A stretch of DNA of 64,000 nt from Streptomyces sp. CB02058 (GCF_001905505.1 NZ_LIPG01000009.1:92727-156726); one strand, 5' to 3'; positions 10,387 to 18,932 are shown, numbered from the stretch's first letter. Numbers and translations are program-made. Notes: generated by a model from the letters alone, not told the origin.

Positions 10387-10421
10387 ACCGGTCCCTCTCA
10401 ACGGTGAAGACCATTGGTTGG

Positions 10422-10452
10422 ACTATGCCTTCGGTAAGAAAAAAACGTACAA
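10422..10452 (-). promoter_or_regulatory. Possible promoter of the lanthipeptide operon
   Basis: On the minus strand TTGTAC (10452-10447) and CATAGT (10427-10422) are separated by 19 bp that include a run of A/T, about 36 bp before the LanL start. The spacing is longer than ideal, so this is only a candidate. Confidence 0.3.
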
Positions 10453-10655
10453 CCGGGGCCCGGATCTCGTCCCTTGCTTCGACAGGCGCACGGTGGTGTT
10501 GGAAGGCCGGATGGTGTCAACCGGCGCAGAGAAGACGTGCGGGAATGGTGCGCGCGGTGATATTGCTCCGGGCGCCGGTTTGGCGCTGAAACTGATGGGA
10601 CCACAAGGGACTGAACCGCCCCGCGTCCAGCAGCCCGTAAGTACCTGTTTTCAAT

Positions 10656-10683
10656 CCTGAGCTGCACGTTTGCCCAGCTCAGG
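10656..10683. terminator. Perfect 9-bp hairpin
   Basis: CCTGAGCTG and CAGCTCAGG flank a 10-base loop. There is no T-run, so this is a weak terminator candidate or another RNA structure. It lies upstream of the LanL promoter region. Confidence 0.35.
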
Positions 10684-10755
10684 GATTCGAACGGTGCTGG
10701 TTCGGGTGCTTGCCGCAGCTGCTGGGAACGCGAAGTCGCCGAGTAGGTGTTTCTC

Positions 10756-10848
10756 TTACTCGGCTTGATCGAGTCCGTTGATCACGGTCTTGCGGCGGAG
10801 GAAGGGGTGGCAGTAGCGCGAGGCGGGGTTCGTCGTTGTCTCGGGCAT
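10756..10848 (-). CDS. Possible 30-residue peptide or C-terminal gene scrap
   Basis: ATG at 10848 is preceded by AAGGA at good distance. It encodes a basic peptide containing RYCHPFLRRKTVINGLDQ, with TAA at 10758-10756. The sequence looks like the tail of a larger protein, so it may be a fragment left by rearrangement that happens to have its own start. No family is recognised. The rest of 10387-10987 shows no other gene. Confidence 0.3.
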   Translation of the reverse strand: MPETTTNPASRYCHPFLRRKTVINGLDQAE

Positions 10849-10987
10849 GATCCTTGTGAGTGATGACAGAGATGGTCTGATGTTTGCTCAGTTGACGGGT
10901 GCCTACTGGTTGGACGATGACGATGACGATGACGAAGACCAGAGCGCCGAGCGGCCTTCGCCGGCTGGCTGCATAGGTGGAAACCGG

Positions 10988-11250
<263 letters not shown>

Positions 11251-11462
11251 GCCCCCTTGAGGGCGAACCAATGCCAGGACTCACCGACATTCGCTCTCCG
11301 CTCTCACCTACGCAGCCAGGCGCTTGGCGACCCAGCCGTGGTCATGTGGGAGGCGCCGCAGCGCACAGCTACGAACCTGTCTGAGCCCTGTAGCGTCCCG
11401 TTCAAGGCACGTTCTATCCGGTGCCCTCGGAGGCGGGCTGGTACTCGGCTACTCGACCGGCT

Positions 11463-11498
11463 GGCTCTGTTCACGAGAACGTTCTCGTGAACAGAGCC
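11463..11498. repeat. Perfect 36-bp palindrome
   Basis: GGCTCTGTTCACGAGAAC is followed directly by its exact reverse complement, with no loop. It lies 123 bp before the secreted-protein gene. A palindrome this perfect suggests a dimeric protein binding site, a transposon-end junction or a recombination site. The stretch 11251-11462 shows no gene. Confidence 0.6.
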
Positions 11499-11620
11499 AC
11501 GACGGGGAATTGCAGGATTCTGCAACGTCGCTCGCGACCTTCTGCGATGATCCGGTCGCGACGCACCGGCGGCACACCCGTCGCCACGTGCGTGACATGT
11601 CCCTGCTATCTGGAGAGTCC

Positions 11621-12076
11621 ATGAGCAAGAGGAAGACGATATATACGGTCCTCGGGACCGCTATGGCGTTCGCGGCGTCCGTCATGACCGCACCGCCAGC
11701 GGCGGCCGCCTACCCGGTAGATGTCCAGTGCTGGGGCGAGAAGGTGAAGCGCTGTGTACGCCTGGACCTCAGCGGTGGGGTCAACGCGGTCGCGAGCATC
11801 ACGGACACACAGTCCGACAGCGAGAACTACGACGTCTCAGTCTCGAGCGTCTCGCTCGTCCAGAGGTGGACCGACGTGTTCTCTGTGATCGGCAGCGCCA
11901 CCGGGGAGGCCGGATGGCAAGTCGAGTGGGACCGCGCCGTGACAGGCAACACCTCCTGCTACAGCGGAGCCACCTTCCAGGTCGCGGCCACCTTCCGCTG
12001 GCGGCTGGCGGGGACCACTGGGGACTTTGCGGGCTCCCCCGAAGATCGGTGGTCCGCCACCTACACGTGCCCGTGA
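11621..12076 (+). CDS. Small secreted protein (151 aa)
   Basis: ATG at 11621 has GGAGAG six bases upstream. The N-terminus is a standard Sec signal peptide: MSKRKT, a hydrophobic core, then an Ala-rich cleavage region near residue 29. The mature ~120 residues contain four Cys (VQCW, KRCVR, TSCY, YTCP), which could form two disulfides. The pattern of alternating polar and hydrophobic residues is that of a small beta-rich extracellular protein. I do not recognise a family. A strong hairpin terminator follows. Confidence 0.75.
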   Translation: MSKRKTIYTVLGTAMAFAASVMTAPPAAAAYPVDVQCWGEKVKRCVRLDLSGGVNAVASITDTQSDSENYDVSVSSVSLVQRWTDVFSVIGSATGEAGWQVEWDRAVTGNTSCYSGATFQVAATFRWRLAGTTGDFAGSPEDRWSATYTCP

Positions 12077-12140
12077 CGCGTCGATAGTACGACGCGGACG
12101 ACTGCTGAGGTTGAACTCGCGACCAGGTGTTCTTCTGCCT

Positions 12141-12177
12141 CCCCCGGCGGGTGAGCGGAGCGGTTACCCGCCGGGGG
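12141..12177 (+). terminator. Rho-independent-type terminator
   Basis: A perfect 12-bp stem (CCCCCGGCGGGT with its complement) has a 13-base loop and is followed by ATCTTT, 64 bp after the secreted-protein gene. Confidence 0.75.
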
Positions 12178-12231
12178 ATCTTTGGTGCGCCTGAGAACTT
12201 GTTTTCGATCCTGGTGCGCCATGCTGGCCCC

Positions 12232-12345
12232 ATGACGAGTAAGGGGTGGGCCGTAGCAGCCATGGCCTGGGGCGTGATGGCGGTGCTGTTCGTGGGGGTA
12301 ACCCTCTGGGCGGGAGCTCTGGGAACCGTCCGGCTGGAGTCCTAA
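12232..12345 (+). CDS. Single-span membrane peptide (37 aa)
   Basis: ATG at 12232 opens a frame ending with TAA at 12345. The peptide begins MTSKGW, has one predicted transmembrane helix (AMAWGVMAVLFVGVTLWAG) and ends TVRLES. No good ribosome binding site is seen, but codon use is Streptomyces-like. Function unknown. Confidence 0.45.
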   Translation: MTSKGWAVAAMAWGVMAVLFVGVTLWAGALGTVRLES

Positions 12346-12347
12346 GC

Positions 12348-12451
12348 CACTCACCGGGCGTCGGGCTCGATAGTGATCATGACGGGACGTGTCCACTCTT
12401 GGCTACGTGCCCGCAGCTCCACCCCGAGGGGCAACCTGCGCCGGATGTCGC
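12348..12451. repeat. Diverged 104-bp repeat, copy 2
   Basis: This is the partner of 5091-5194, about 86% identical by eye with no gaps. It lies immediately downstream of the DUF6233-like gene on the minus strand. Confidence 0.6.
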
Positions 12452-12454
12452 AGC

Positions 12455-12784
12455 TCACTCCAGCCCGGTCTGCGGATTGCAGATCTGGCACGTCTCGATG
12501 TCGGGCTCGGCCAGGGCGATGACCGCTTCCTCGCGGCTGATGAACCCGAAGTCGTTCTTGTACAGCGTGCAGTTCCCGCGGTGCAGCAGCGCGCTCTCGC
12601 TGGAGCGCTGAGGCTGGATCTTCCATGACTGCTCAGCTCGTGCCTGCTTCCGCCTGCGTTTGTCCTGCTGCTCCTGGGCCTCGAGCTCGCGGACCTTCTG
12701 GTCCGCGCACCGCAGCTGCCACGCGAGGTACTCCCGCGTGGCCCGCCACTTCTCGAGCCGGGATATCCCACCGGATTCCGACAC
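12455..12784 (-). CDS. DUF6233-like protein (109 aa)
   Basis: The N-terminal half is a charged helix (RLEKWRATREYLAWQLRCADQKVRELEAQ...). The C-terminal half has HRGNC, ISREEAV and a closing CQICNP motif, the pattern of the Streptomyces DUF6233 family. The Cys residues might bind a metal. Function is unknown; these genes are common in accessory and plasmid-like regions. It starts five bases after the end of the upstream gene at 12790, suggesting a two-gene operon. Confidence 0.6.
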   Translation of the reverse strand: MSESGGISRLEKWRATREYLAWQLRCADQKVRELEAQEQQDKRRRKQARAEQSWKIQPQRSSESALLHRGNCTLYKNDFGFISREEAVIALAEPDIETCQICNPQTGLE

Positions 12785-12789
12785 CGGAC

Positions 12790-13143
12790 TCAGGCCGCCT
12801 CGGCCGCCGCCGGCTGTTCATGGGCGTGCTGGAGAACCATCCGGCCTTCCACGACATCGCCCCGCTCCAGCGTCGCCCAGAACGGGTGGGTCGCCACCTG
12901 GGTACTCAGCTCGAGGAGCTCGGCCCGGAACCGCGCGACCTTCTGGCGCTGCTCGTCGGTGTAGCCGGGGCTGTCGGGCTTGGCGGACCGGTACCCGCTG
13001 TGCAGCTGCTTGTCACCTTCCCAGCCGGGCATCGGCTCGGCCGACCACGGCAGGGTCCGGGCGTACCGCTCGTAGGCGGCGCGGGTCTGGTGGAGGGCGA
13101 GCTGGGCGTCGCACAGGTCCTGGGGGAAGGTGTAGGTCGGCAC
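12790..13143 (-). CDS. Hypothetical protein (117 aa) in operon with DUF6233-like gene
   Basis: ATG at 13143 encodes a soluble, mostly helical protein (MPTYTFPQDLCDAQLALHQ at the start, an Ala-rich tail). The middle has a GYTDEQRQKVARFRAELLELS helix. No family is recognised. It is read away from the CRISPR leader region and shares the A/T-rich upstream interval 13144-13375 with it. Confidence 0.55.
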   Translation of the reverse strand: MPTYTFPQDLCDAQLALHQTRAAYERYARTLPWSAEPMPGWEGDKQLHSGYRSAKPDSPGYTDEQRQKVARFRAELLELSTQVATHPFWATLERGDVVEGRMVLQHAHEQPAAAEAA

Positions 13144-13375
13144 GCCAAAATAATACGTCTGTTCGAATTACGTGTGCGAGTCCAACGCCGCCGACCGGCT
13201 CGCGTTCCATCCGATCGGCCCACCGCGCGCCGGCGTCGTGGGCCGCGGCTGTCCTCGCGTGGTAGCGCCGATGCATCCTTGAGGTGGCTTCTGGGTTGGA
13301 ATGTGAGCTTTGCCGGAATCGATGAAAGTTATGCAGAACGGCGCTCGCGGGTGACAAACTCGCAGTTCAGCGAGA

Positions 13376-13886
13376 GTGCTCCCCGCGCACGCGGGGATGG
13401 CCCCGGAACGCGCGGCTAGCTGCCGACGCGAACGGAGTGCTCCCCGCGCACGCGGGGATGGCCCCAAGGCGGGCGAGCTCAGCGGGTCAACTGGCGTGTG
13501 CTCCCCGCGCACGCGGGGATGGCCCCGACACCAGGCGGTCGGCAACGATCACGAGCTCGTGCTCCCCGCGCACGCGGGGATGGTCCCACGACGGCGCTCT
13601 CCATACACATCAGCCCGGCGTGCTCCCCGCGCCCGCGGGGATGGCCCCATGCAGCGCATCATCATCGCGGGTGCCAAGCAGTGCTCCCTGCCTCCGCAGG
13701 GATGGTCCCAAGGACAAGATGCTGCTGGCCGTCCATATGCGGTGCTCCCCGCCCCTGCGGGGATGGTCCTCGGAGGTGTAGTGGTGCTGCCGTCACGTGC
13801 TCCCCGTGCTTGCGGGGATGGCTCCTCACCGAACCGAAGCGTCGGGGTGAACCGCTGCTGTTCCCCGTGCCGCGGGCTGCCCCCGG
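13376..13886 (+). CRISPR. Orphan type I-E CRISPR array, 8 clear repeats plus 1 degenerate
   Basis: 29-bp repeats of the GTGCTCCCCGCGCACGCGGG type start at 13376, 13437, 13498, 13559, 13620, 13681, 13742 and 13797; a broken ninth spans about 13858-13886. Spacers are 32 bp except the seventh (26 bp, 13771-13796). Repeats 1-4 are uniform or nearly so and repeats 5-9 diverge, so the leader end is on the left (A/T-richer 13144-13375) and the old end on the right. The repeat is the usual Streptomyces I-E form. No cas gene occurs anywhere in the window. Confidence 0.95.
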
Positions 13887-13887
13887 A

Positions 13888-14345
13888 GCCGTTCGGCATG
13901 GCCAGGCGCTCCTCGCTGAAGCCGAACTCGCCCCCCACCCCGTCGTGCAGGTCGTCCAGCGAGCCGTCCCCCGCCTCGGTGGAGATGGCAAGGGCACGTT
14001 GCGCCCAGGACATGTCCCCGAGGGGGCCCGTACGCGCGGGCCTCGATGGCTGCGAGGCGACGGCGGGCGACGTCGCCGAGTCCGGGCAGCATGGCGGCCC
14101 GCCGGGCGTACTGCGCCGCGTCGGCGGGGCGGCCGGAGAAGTAGGAGATGTAGGCGAGTGTGCCGTCGTGTAGGCGCGCAGCGGCTCGAACCGTGCGGTC
14201 TCGCTGTACAGAGCGGCCGACCGCGCGAGGCGTGTGGCGCCGTCGAACGAGCCCCGAGCCCAGATCGAACACAGCCGTGGCGAGAACGGCGCATGCCTGC
14301 CCGGCAAGGAGGAGGTCATCACCTGACACGGCCTCAACATTGAAG
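13888..14345 (-). pseudogene. Frameshifted C-terminal fragment of an XRE/TPR-type regulator
   Basis: Coding-like protein alternates between two minus frames. One frame has SGDDLLLAGQACAVLATAVFDLG, the next has DGATRLARSAALYSETARFEPLRAY, back to LAYISYFSGRPADAAQYARRA and ARRRLAAIEARAYG, then MSWAQRALAISTEAGDGSLDDL and GGEFGFSEERLAM. Joined, these match the TPR-like C-terminal region of Streptomyces XRE-family regulators. At least three frameshifts, at about 14258, 14165 and 14045, make it non-functional. The DNA-binding N-terminus is absent. Confidence 0.7.
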
Positions 14346-14535
14346 AAGCAGCAGCCTCCGTGGACGGGCTCGTCGTAGGAGTCGTCATCACACACCCCCG
14401 GCCGGTTGCGTTGATGTGCGTCAGTCCCTCTGGCAGGGTGACGCTGCACACCGGGCAGTGAGTTCGATCTTGAGCAGGACCAACGACCCAGCGCCGGTCA
14501 GGACGCGGCTGCGGACATCAAGCGGGGAGGGCCCC

Positions 14536-15360
14536 ATGCTGAAGCAGGTCGCCGAAGGCGTGCTGATCCACCGGAGTGAGTTGCTCGAGAACAACACCGT
14601 TGTCGTGCATGGCCGGGACGGCGTGCTACTCGTAGACGCCGGGATCACCAGTGCCGAAATGACCTGCTTGGCGAAAGACCTTCGTGGGCTGGGCCGGCCC
14701 GTGGTGGCGGGCTTCTCGACGCATCCTGACTGGGATCACGTGCTCTGGCACGCCGAACTCGGTGAAGCGCCTCGTTACGGCACAGCCCGCTGTGCGGCTG
14801 TTATGCAGGATGTGTTCTCGAACGCGGACTGGAAGGTCGGCGTCGCCGAGGGGCTGCCGCCGGAAATCGCCGAGGACACACCACTGGACTTGTACGGCCT
14901 TATCACTGGATTGCCTGCTGAAACCGCGCAGCTTCCCTGGCACGGCCCCAAGGTGCGGATCATTGAGCATCCGGCGCATGCCCCGGGCCATGCGGCCCTG
15001 CTGATCGAAGAACGCCGAGTTCTCATCGCCGGCGACATGCTCTCCGATGTCTTCGTTCCCATGCTCGACGACAGCGACAACCCGATTGAGGACTACCTCG
15101 TCGGGCTGGGGCTTCTTGAGGGCGTAGCGGACGACGTCGATGTCCTCATCCCCGGACATGGGTCCGTCGCCAGGAATGATGAGGTACGCGCAAGAATCAA
15201 ACTGGATCGAGCGTACGTGGAGGACCTACGTGACGCCCGGGTTTCCAGCGACCCACGGGTCGTATCACCCAAGCCCGGCTGGGAGTGGGCAAGCGGCATT
15301 CACGAAGCGCAGGCCCGAAACCTCGCCCGAGGAAGTGAGCGCGAAGGGACGCCCGACTAG
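14536..15360 (+). CDS. MBL-fold metallo-hydrolase
   Basis: ATG at 14536 has GGGGAGGG upstream and gives 274 residues. The metal motif is STHPDWDH (His63, Asp65, Asp67, His68), where Asp replaces the second His of the usual HxHxDH. Further ligands are in HAPGHAAL, the Asp of IAGDML, and PGHGS. The fold is the beta-lactamase type used for ester, lactone or thioester hydrolysis; the substrate is unknown. The gene stands alone between the decayed regulator and a convergent GNAT gene. Confidence 0.8.
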   Translation: MLKQVAEGVLIHRSELLENNTVVVHGRDGVLLVDAGITSAEMTCLAKDLRGLGRPVVAGFSTHPDWDHVLWHAELGEAPRYGTARCAAVMQDVFSNADWKVGVAEGLPPEIAEDTPLDLYGLITGLPAETAQLPWHGPKVRIIEHPAHAPGHAALLIEERRVLIAGDMLSDVFVPMLDDSDNPIEDYLVGLGLLEGVADDVDVLIPGHGSVARNDEVRARIKLDRAYVEDLRDARVSSDPRVVSPKPGWEWASGIHEAQARNLARGSEREGTPD

Positions 15361-15548
15361 AGAGCTGCTTCCGCCACAAGGCGACCGTGAGATGTCCTCT
15401 TTCGGGTAACGATGAGGGCACCGCGACGCTTGAGTGGTGGGCCAACCGATCGACAGGTACGGGCAGGCTCCGTGCGCAGGTCGCGGTCCGTACCGCCGGA
15501 GACATCTGGACGTCCGGAGCGACGCTCGGATCTCCCCTGGGGGGGCGT

Positions 15549-16088
15549 TCAGGGATGCAGCCTCTTCACCATCACGGCGTACACCGGTGAGTCGGCGAAC
15601 GGCTGCTGCTCGCCCGCCTTCTTGTAGCCCCACGTCTCGTACAGTTCCTGGACTCTTGGGTGGGTCACGTCGACCAGGAGCACGGCGAGGTCTTCGTTCC
15701 GCTCCTTCAGCAGGGCTTCGTGCAGACGATCCGAGATGCCCTGCTTCCGCCACTGCGGGCGCACCATGACCTCGGAAACGGCATAGGTCGCGGTGTGGCC
15801 GTTGTCCGGCTCGAAGGTGGTGGAGCGCCACCATTCGCGGCCCGATTGCTGCGGGGCACCGTAGGCGAAGCCGGTCGGCTCGTCGCCGTCGAAGGCGACG
15901 ACGCAGGTGAAGCCGTTCATCTCCGACCAGTGGTCCACGAACCAGGGGAACCGCTGGTGGAACTCGTCACCCATGGCATCGGCGTAGGCGTCGGCGTGCA
16001 CATCGATCAGCATCTGCCTGAAGCTGTCCGGAAGGCTTCCATGGCCGTAGTGCTGCAGGTCGATCACCGTGGTCACGCTCGACTCCAT
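15549..16088 (-). CDS. GNAT family N-acetyltransferase
   Basis: The protein has 179 residues. The acetyl-CoA-binding motif A is seen in YAVSEVMVRPQWRKQGIS, followed by a helix and the C-terminal VQELYETWGYKKAGEQ signature common in GNAT enzymes. Substrate unknown. Its start overlaps the last 16 bases of the XRE regulator gene, so both are probably expressed together and the regulator may control it. Confidence 0.85.
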   Translation of the reverse strand: MESSVTTVIDLQHYGHGSLPDSFRQMLIDVHADAYADAMGDEFHQRFPWFVDHWSEMNGFTCVVAFDGDEPTGFAYGAPQQSGREWWRSTTFEPDNGHTATYAVSEVMVRPQWRKQGISDRLHEALLKERNEDLAVLLVDVTHPRVQELYETWGYKKAGEQQPFADSPVYAVMVKRLHP

Positions 16089-17326
16089 TCATCTCGCATA
16101 CGGTCTGCCCAGTCGCGGGCGTACGTCGTGGACGGCGCAAGCCGGAACAGGTCTCGGTGGAAGTCTCCGATCAGAGTCCGCATCCGTCCAGGCAGTGGGG
16201 CCCCATCCATGATCGTGAAGACGGAGGACGCGGTTCTCGTGGCCTGTTCCGGATCTCCTTGACGGAGCTGGGCCGTCGCGAGCTGGCATGTGGCCAGGGC
16301 GCGGTTGCGCTGGAACTCTGCCGGGATCTTGGCCAGGGCCCGATGCGCCATGGCCTCCGCCTCGGCCGACTCCCCGTTGCGGTTGAGGATGACGGCTGCC
16401 AGGTGACTGAGTTCGGCCGGTCCGTAGAACGCCGTCCATCGCGGACGCTCGGCCTCGGTCGCCTTCTGGAGGGTGTCCTGTGCCGCGTCCAGGGCGCGTT
16501 TGGCGGCCCGCAGGTCACCCAATGAGGAGTGGGCCAGGGCGAGACGGACCCGTCCCATGGAGCCGAACAGCGGGTCCCTGCGGGCGGCCGGGGAAGCGTT
16601 GGCGGCCTGCGCTGCCGCGAGCTGCTCCGGCCAGTTCTTCCGCTGGTAGGCGAGCATGGCCATGTTGATCCATACGCGCATTCCCGTGGCCGGGTCCTGA
16701 GAGAGGCCGGCGAAGGTCGCGGACTCGTGCAGGTATCTCTGGGCGGTGTCGAGGTCGTGCAGGTCGATGCAGGACCAGGCCGCGACGGTGGTGTACTCGG
16801 CCGCGAGTGCGTAGAGGGCACGGCGTACGCGCTCGCCGGCGTTGCGTCGCTGCAGTTCCAGGACCTCGGCGCGGCCTTCGAGGGCCGCGGTCGCCAGGGT
16901 TCTGTGCCCGCCCTCGCGGTCGTCCCTCTCGACGAGCAGATTCATGCCGGCTGCGGCGCGGGACACGTCCGTCATACCCACCGACCGGCGCTGTTTGCCC
17001 ACGGGGACGACAGCGGCCGCCGCTCCGGTGGTGGAAGCGATGAAGTCGCGACGCCGCACGGGGCCCTCCGGGGGGTGCTGCATGGAGCTGGGTGCGCTGA
17101 ACCCCAGGTCCGCCACGGGGCAGCCGAACACACGCTCAAGTGCTGCGCAAGTGCGGCCGATCGGGCGACGGCTCGACCCGTTGAGCAGGTTACGGACCGT
17201 ACGCGACGAGATCTCCCCTGGACGGCCGGTGATCTCCTGTAGCGCCCCGTTGAGTCGTGCAGCCAACTCCTCCTGCGTGAAGCCCAGTTGATTGAGACGA
17301 CCCTGGAGGATGAGATTCGCTCCCAT
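16073..17326 (-). CDS. XRE-family transcriptional regulator with TPR-like C-terminus
   Basis: The protein has 417 residues. The N-terminal helix-turn-helix (LGFTQEELAARLN...SSRTVRNLLNG) is followed by a linker with RRRDFIASTTGAAAA, which resembles a twin-arginine-like or lipobox-free signal often seen in this family. About 270 residues of helical, TPR-like repeats follow (AQRYLHESATFAGLS, ALAHSSLGDLRAAKRALD). Such proteins often pair with a HATPase; one is encoded divergently at 17556. Confidence 0.8.
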   Translation of the reverse strand: MGANLILQGRLNQLGFTQEELAARLNGALQEITGRPGEISSRTVRNLLNGSSRRPIGRTCAALERVFGCPVADLGFSAPSSMQHPPEGPVRRRDFIASTTGAAAAVVPVGKQRRSVGMTDVSRAAAGMNLLVERDDREGGHRTLATAALEGRAEVLELQRRNAGERVRRALYALAAEYTTVAAWSCIDLHDLDTAQRYLHESATFAGLSQDPATGMRVWINMAMLAYQRKNWPEQLAAAQAANASPAARRDPLFGSMGRVRLALAHSSLGDLRAAKRALDAAQDTLQKATEAERPRWTAFYGPAELSHLAAVILNRNGESAEAEAMAHRALAKIPAEFQRNRALATCQLATAQLRQGDPEQATRTASSVFTIMDGAPLPGRMRTLIGDFHRDLFRLAPSTTYARDWADRMRDEWSRA

Positions 17327-17498
17327 GCACCGAAAGTAATGCCATCGTCACCCTCGCCACCAGATCGCAGGTAATGCGGACGTAAAGTCTTCCGGTTGGT
17401 CGGTCCACACGGACTCGGGACTCTGCCTGTTCTCACCCGTCCGCGACTCGTTGACTGGTTGTCAGCTGCCGGGCCGGGTCCGGTACGGCGGCGTCGAA

Positions 17499-17536
17499 GG
17501 GAACCCGGCCCTGGCCCCGTACAGGGCCGGGTTCCC
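17499..17536 (+). promoter_or_regulatory. Perfect 15-bp hairpin in the leader of the HATPase gene
   Basis: GGGAACCCGGCCCTG pairs exactly with CAGGGCCGGGTTCCC across an 8-base loop. It ends 19 bp before the GTG start and immediately before the ribosome binding site. It could act as an attenuator, a translation-control stem or a read-through block. Confidence 0.55.
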
Positions 17537-17555
17537 CAGCCGGAGGGAGGACATC

Positions 17556-18035
17556 GTGACCGTGATCGCCGAAAGGCCGGGGCTGCCGAGGCCTTCTCGT
17601 CTTCAGCCGGCTGCCGACGCGGCCCCCGTGCTGGCGGAGTGGTCGGGCAAGCTGCCCACAGCCCGCCTGAACGCGGAAGCTGCCGCAGCTCAAAGCGCAC
17701 GCGTGCGCTGCAACCTGTGGCTCACGGCCTTTCAGTGGCCGGAGCCCGTGGAGCACGCCACCGTCATCGTGCACGAGCTGGTGCGCAATGCCGTTCTGCA
17801 CGGGTCCGGCACGCGGCACAAGGACGTCACGCTCAGGTTCGCACTCACCCAGGCCGGCGCTCTGCTCATCGAGGTCACGGACGGGCTCCACACGTTCCCC
17901 GGCTTCGACGTCGCGGGGACCACCCTCGGTGGACTCGCTCGGGTACGTCGTCGCGCGGCCGGGCTCACGTGGTTCCCGACGGTCGACGGCAAGACCGTGC
18001 AGGCCCGGCTCCTCGCCCATGAGGTGCGGCCATGA
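17556..18035 (+). CDS. ATP-binding HATPase-domain protein (RsbW-like)
   Basis: GTG at 17556 is supported by GGAGGGAGGA and yields 159 residues. The N box of the GHKL/HATPase_c fold is visible (ATVIVHELVRNAVLHGSG), then LLIEVTDG for the ADP-binding loop. The protein is single-domain, as in anti-sigma or anti-anti-sigma type kinases of Streptomyces. It is divergent from the XRE regulator gene, an arrangement repeated many times in Streptomyces genomes. Its partner protein is unknown. Confidence 0.8.
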   Translation: MTVIAERPGLPRPSRLQPAADAAPVLAEWSGKLPTARLNAEAAAAQSARVRCNLWLTAFQWPEPVEHATVIVHELVRNAVLHGSGTRHKDVTLRFALTQAGALLIEVTDGLHTFPGFDVAGTTLGGLARVRRRAAGLTWFPTVDGKTVQARLLAHEVRP

Positions 18036-18044
18036 ACCCCGGTC

Positions 18045-18086
18045 CCGGTCACGAGTACCGCCGTGTCCGGACGGCCTCGTGACCGG
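18045..18086 (+). terminator. Hairpin after the HATPase gene
   Basis: CCGGTCACGAG pairs exactly with CTCGTGACCGG (11 bp) across a 20-base loop, nine bases after the stop codon. There is no T-run. Confidence 0.5.
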
Positions 18087-18230
18087 CCGCCGCCGGGGGC
18101 ACGCAGATCGCCCCATGTCCCGGGGCCGGCGCCCTTGCTTCCACCGATACGGCACGGCACGACTCCCTGGACCACCGGAGCGTCTTTCCCGAACCGCCGG
18201 ATCAGCATTCCGCAGCGTCCCGACCGAGAC

Positions 18231-18932
18231 ATGCCCAGAGAGACGATTTGCCCCGTGCGCCCGACAACTCAGCAGGCCGTCATCCCCTACGTCACGCAGA
18301 GAGCGGGAGAAGAGGCAGCACCGGACAACCTGGTGCTGCGCCCCTCGAACGTCAGTCGCGGCCGCGGTCACTACCGCCTGTTCTACGCGGACGAAGAGCC
18401 GATGGACCGCGACCTCCGGCAGGCCCTGTGGGCGCGGGTGTCCTTCAACCCGTACGACCAGCGGCAGCACCCCACAGGAGACCCGGAGTGGAGCCTCATG
18501 CACCCCTTCCGGCAGCGGGTGACGATGGAACGGTTGCGGTGCCAGGTCTGCACAGCCTCCGCGACCACTCCTCTGGGACTCATCTTCCTCGCCGGCGCCC
18601 ATGACTACGAGCGCAAGGAGCCACCGCTCCTCACGAACCAGCCCCCGGTGTGCCCGAAGCACGTCCGGACTGCCGCCGCGCTCTGCCCTCACCTGCGGAA
18701 GGACCCTGTCGTCCTCCTTGCATCGAGCGCGCCCATGTACGGAGTCCTCGGCACGGTGTACGGCCTCGTCGACGGCTCGGTCCAGGTCGTGGCACAGCCG
18801 CCGGAGCCTCTTCCCTACGGACATCCGAACCTGCCCACGCTCCTCGCATCGCAGCTCGTCCGCCGACTGGCCCGATACAGCGTCCTCACCGTGAGCGAGT
18901 TGACCCGGAGACTGGGGGAACTGCCGACGTAG
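18231..18932 (+). CDS. Hypothetical protein with Cys/His cluster (233 aa)
   Basis: ATG at 18231 is chosen because the conserved-looking protein begins there (MPRETICPVRP). The middle holds RLRCQVCTAS, then PPVCPKHVRTAAALCPHL. This arrangement of Cys and His could bind zinc. The C-terminus has hydrophobic strands (VLGTVYGLVDGSVQVVA) and a helical tail. No named family is recognised. It follows the HATPase gene with a hairpin between, and may belong to the same XRE/HATPase neighbourhood. Confidence 0.65.
   Translation: MPRETICPVRPTTQQAVIPYVTQRAGEEAAPDNLVLRPSNVSRGRGHYRLFYADEEPMDRDLRQALWARVSFNPYDQRQHPTGDPEWSLMHPFRQRVTMERLRCQVCTASATTPLGLIFLAGAHDYERKEPPLLTNQPPVCPKHVRTAAALCPHLRKDPVVLLASSAPMYGVLGTVYGLVDGSVQVVAQPPEPLPYGHPNLPTLLASQLVRRLARYSVLTVSELTRRLGELPT

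Noticed and set aside
7729..10407. Very long plus-strand open frame (about 890 codons) across the LanL gene
   Set aside because: It is the mirror of a high-GC gene. The minus-strand protein has all LanL domains, while the plus frame has Gly/Val/Arg-rich nonsense.
10665..10700. TTCGAAT-like sequence that resembled a tRNA T-arm on the minus strand
   Set aside because: The flanking bases do not pair and no D-arm or acceptor stem is found. The local hairpin is explained by CCTGAGCTG/CAGCTCAGG.
13144..15360. cas genes near the CRISPR array
   Set aside because: I checked both sides. Neighbours are DUF6233-type orphans, a decayed regulator and an MBL hydrolase; none resembles Cas1, Cas2, Cas3 or Cascade subunits.
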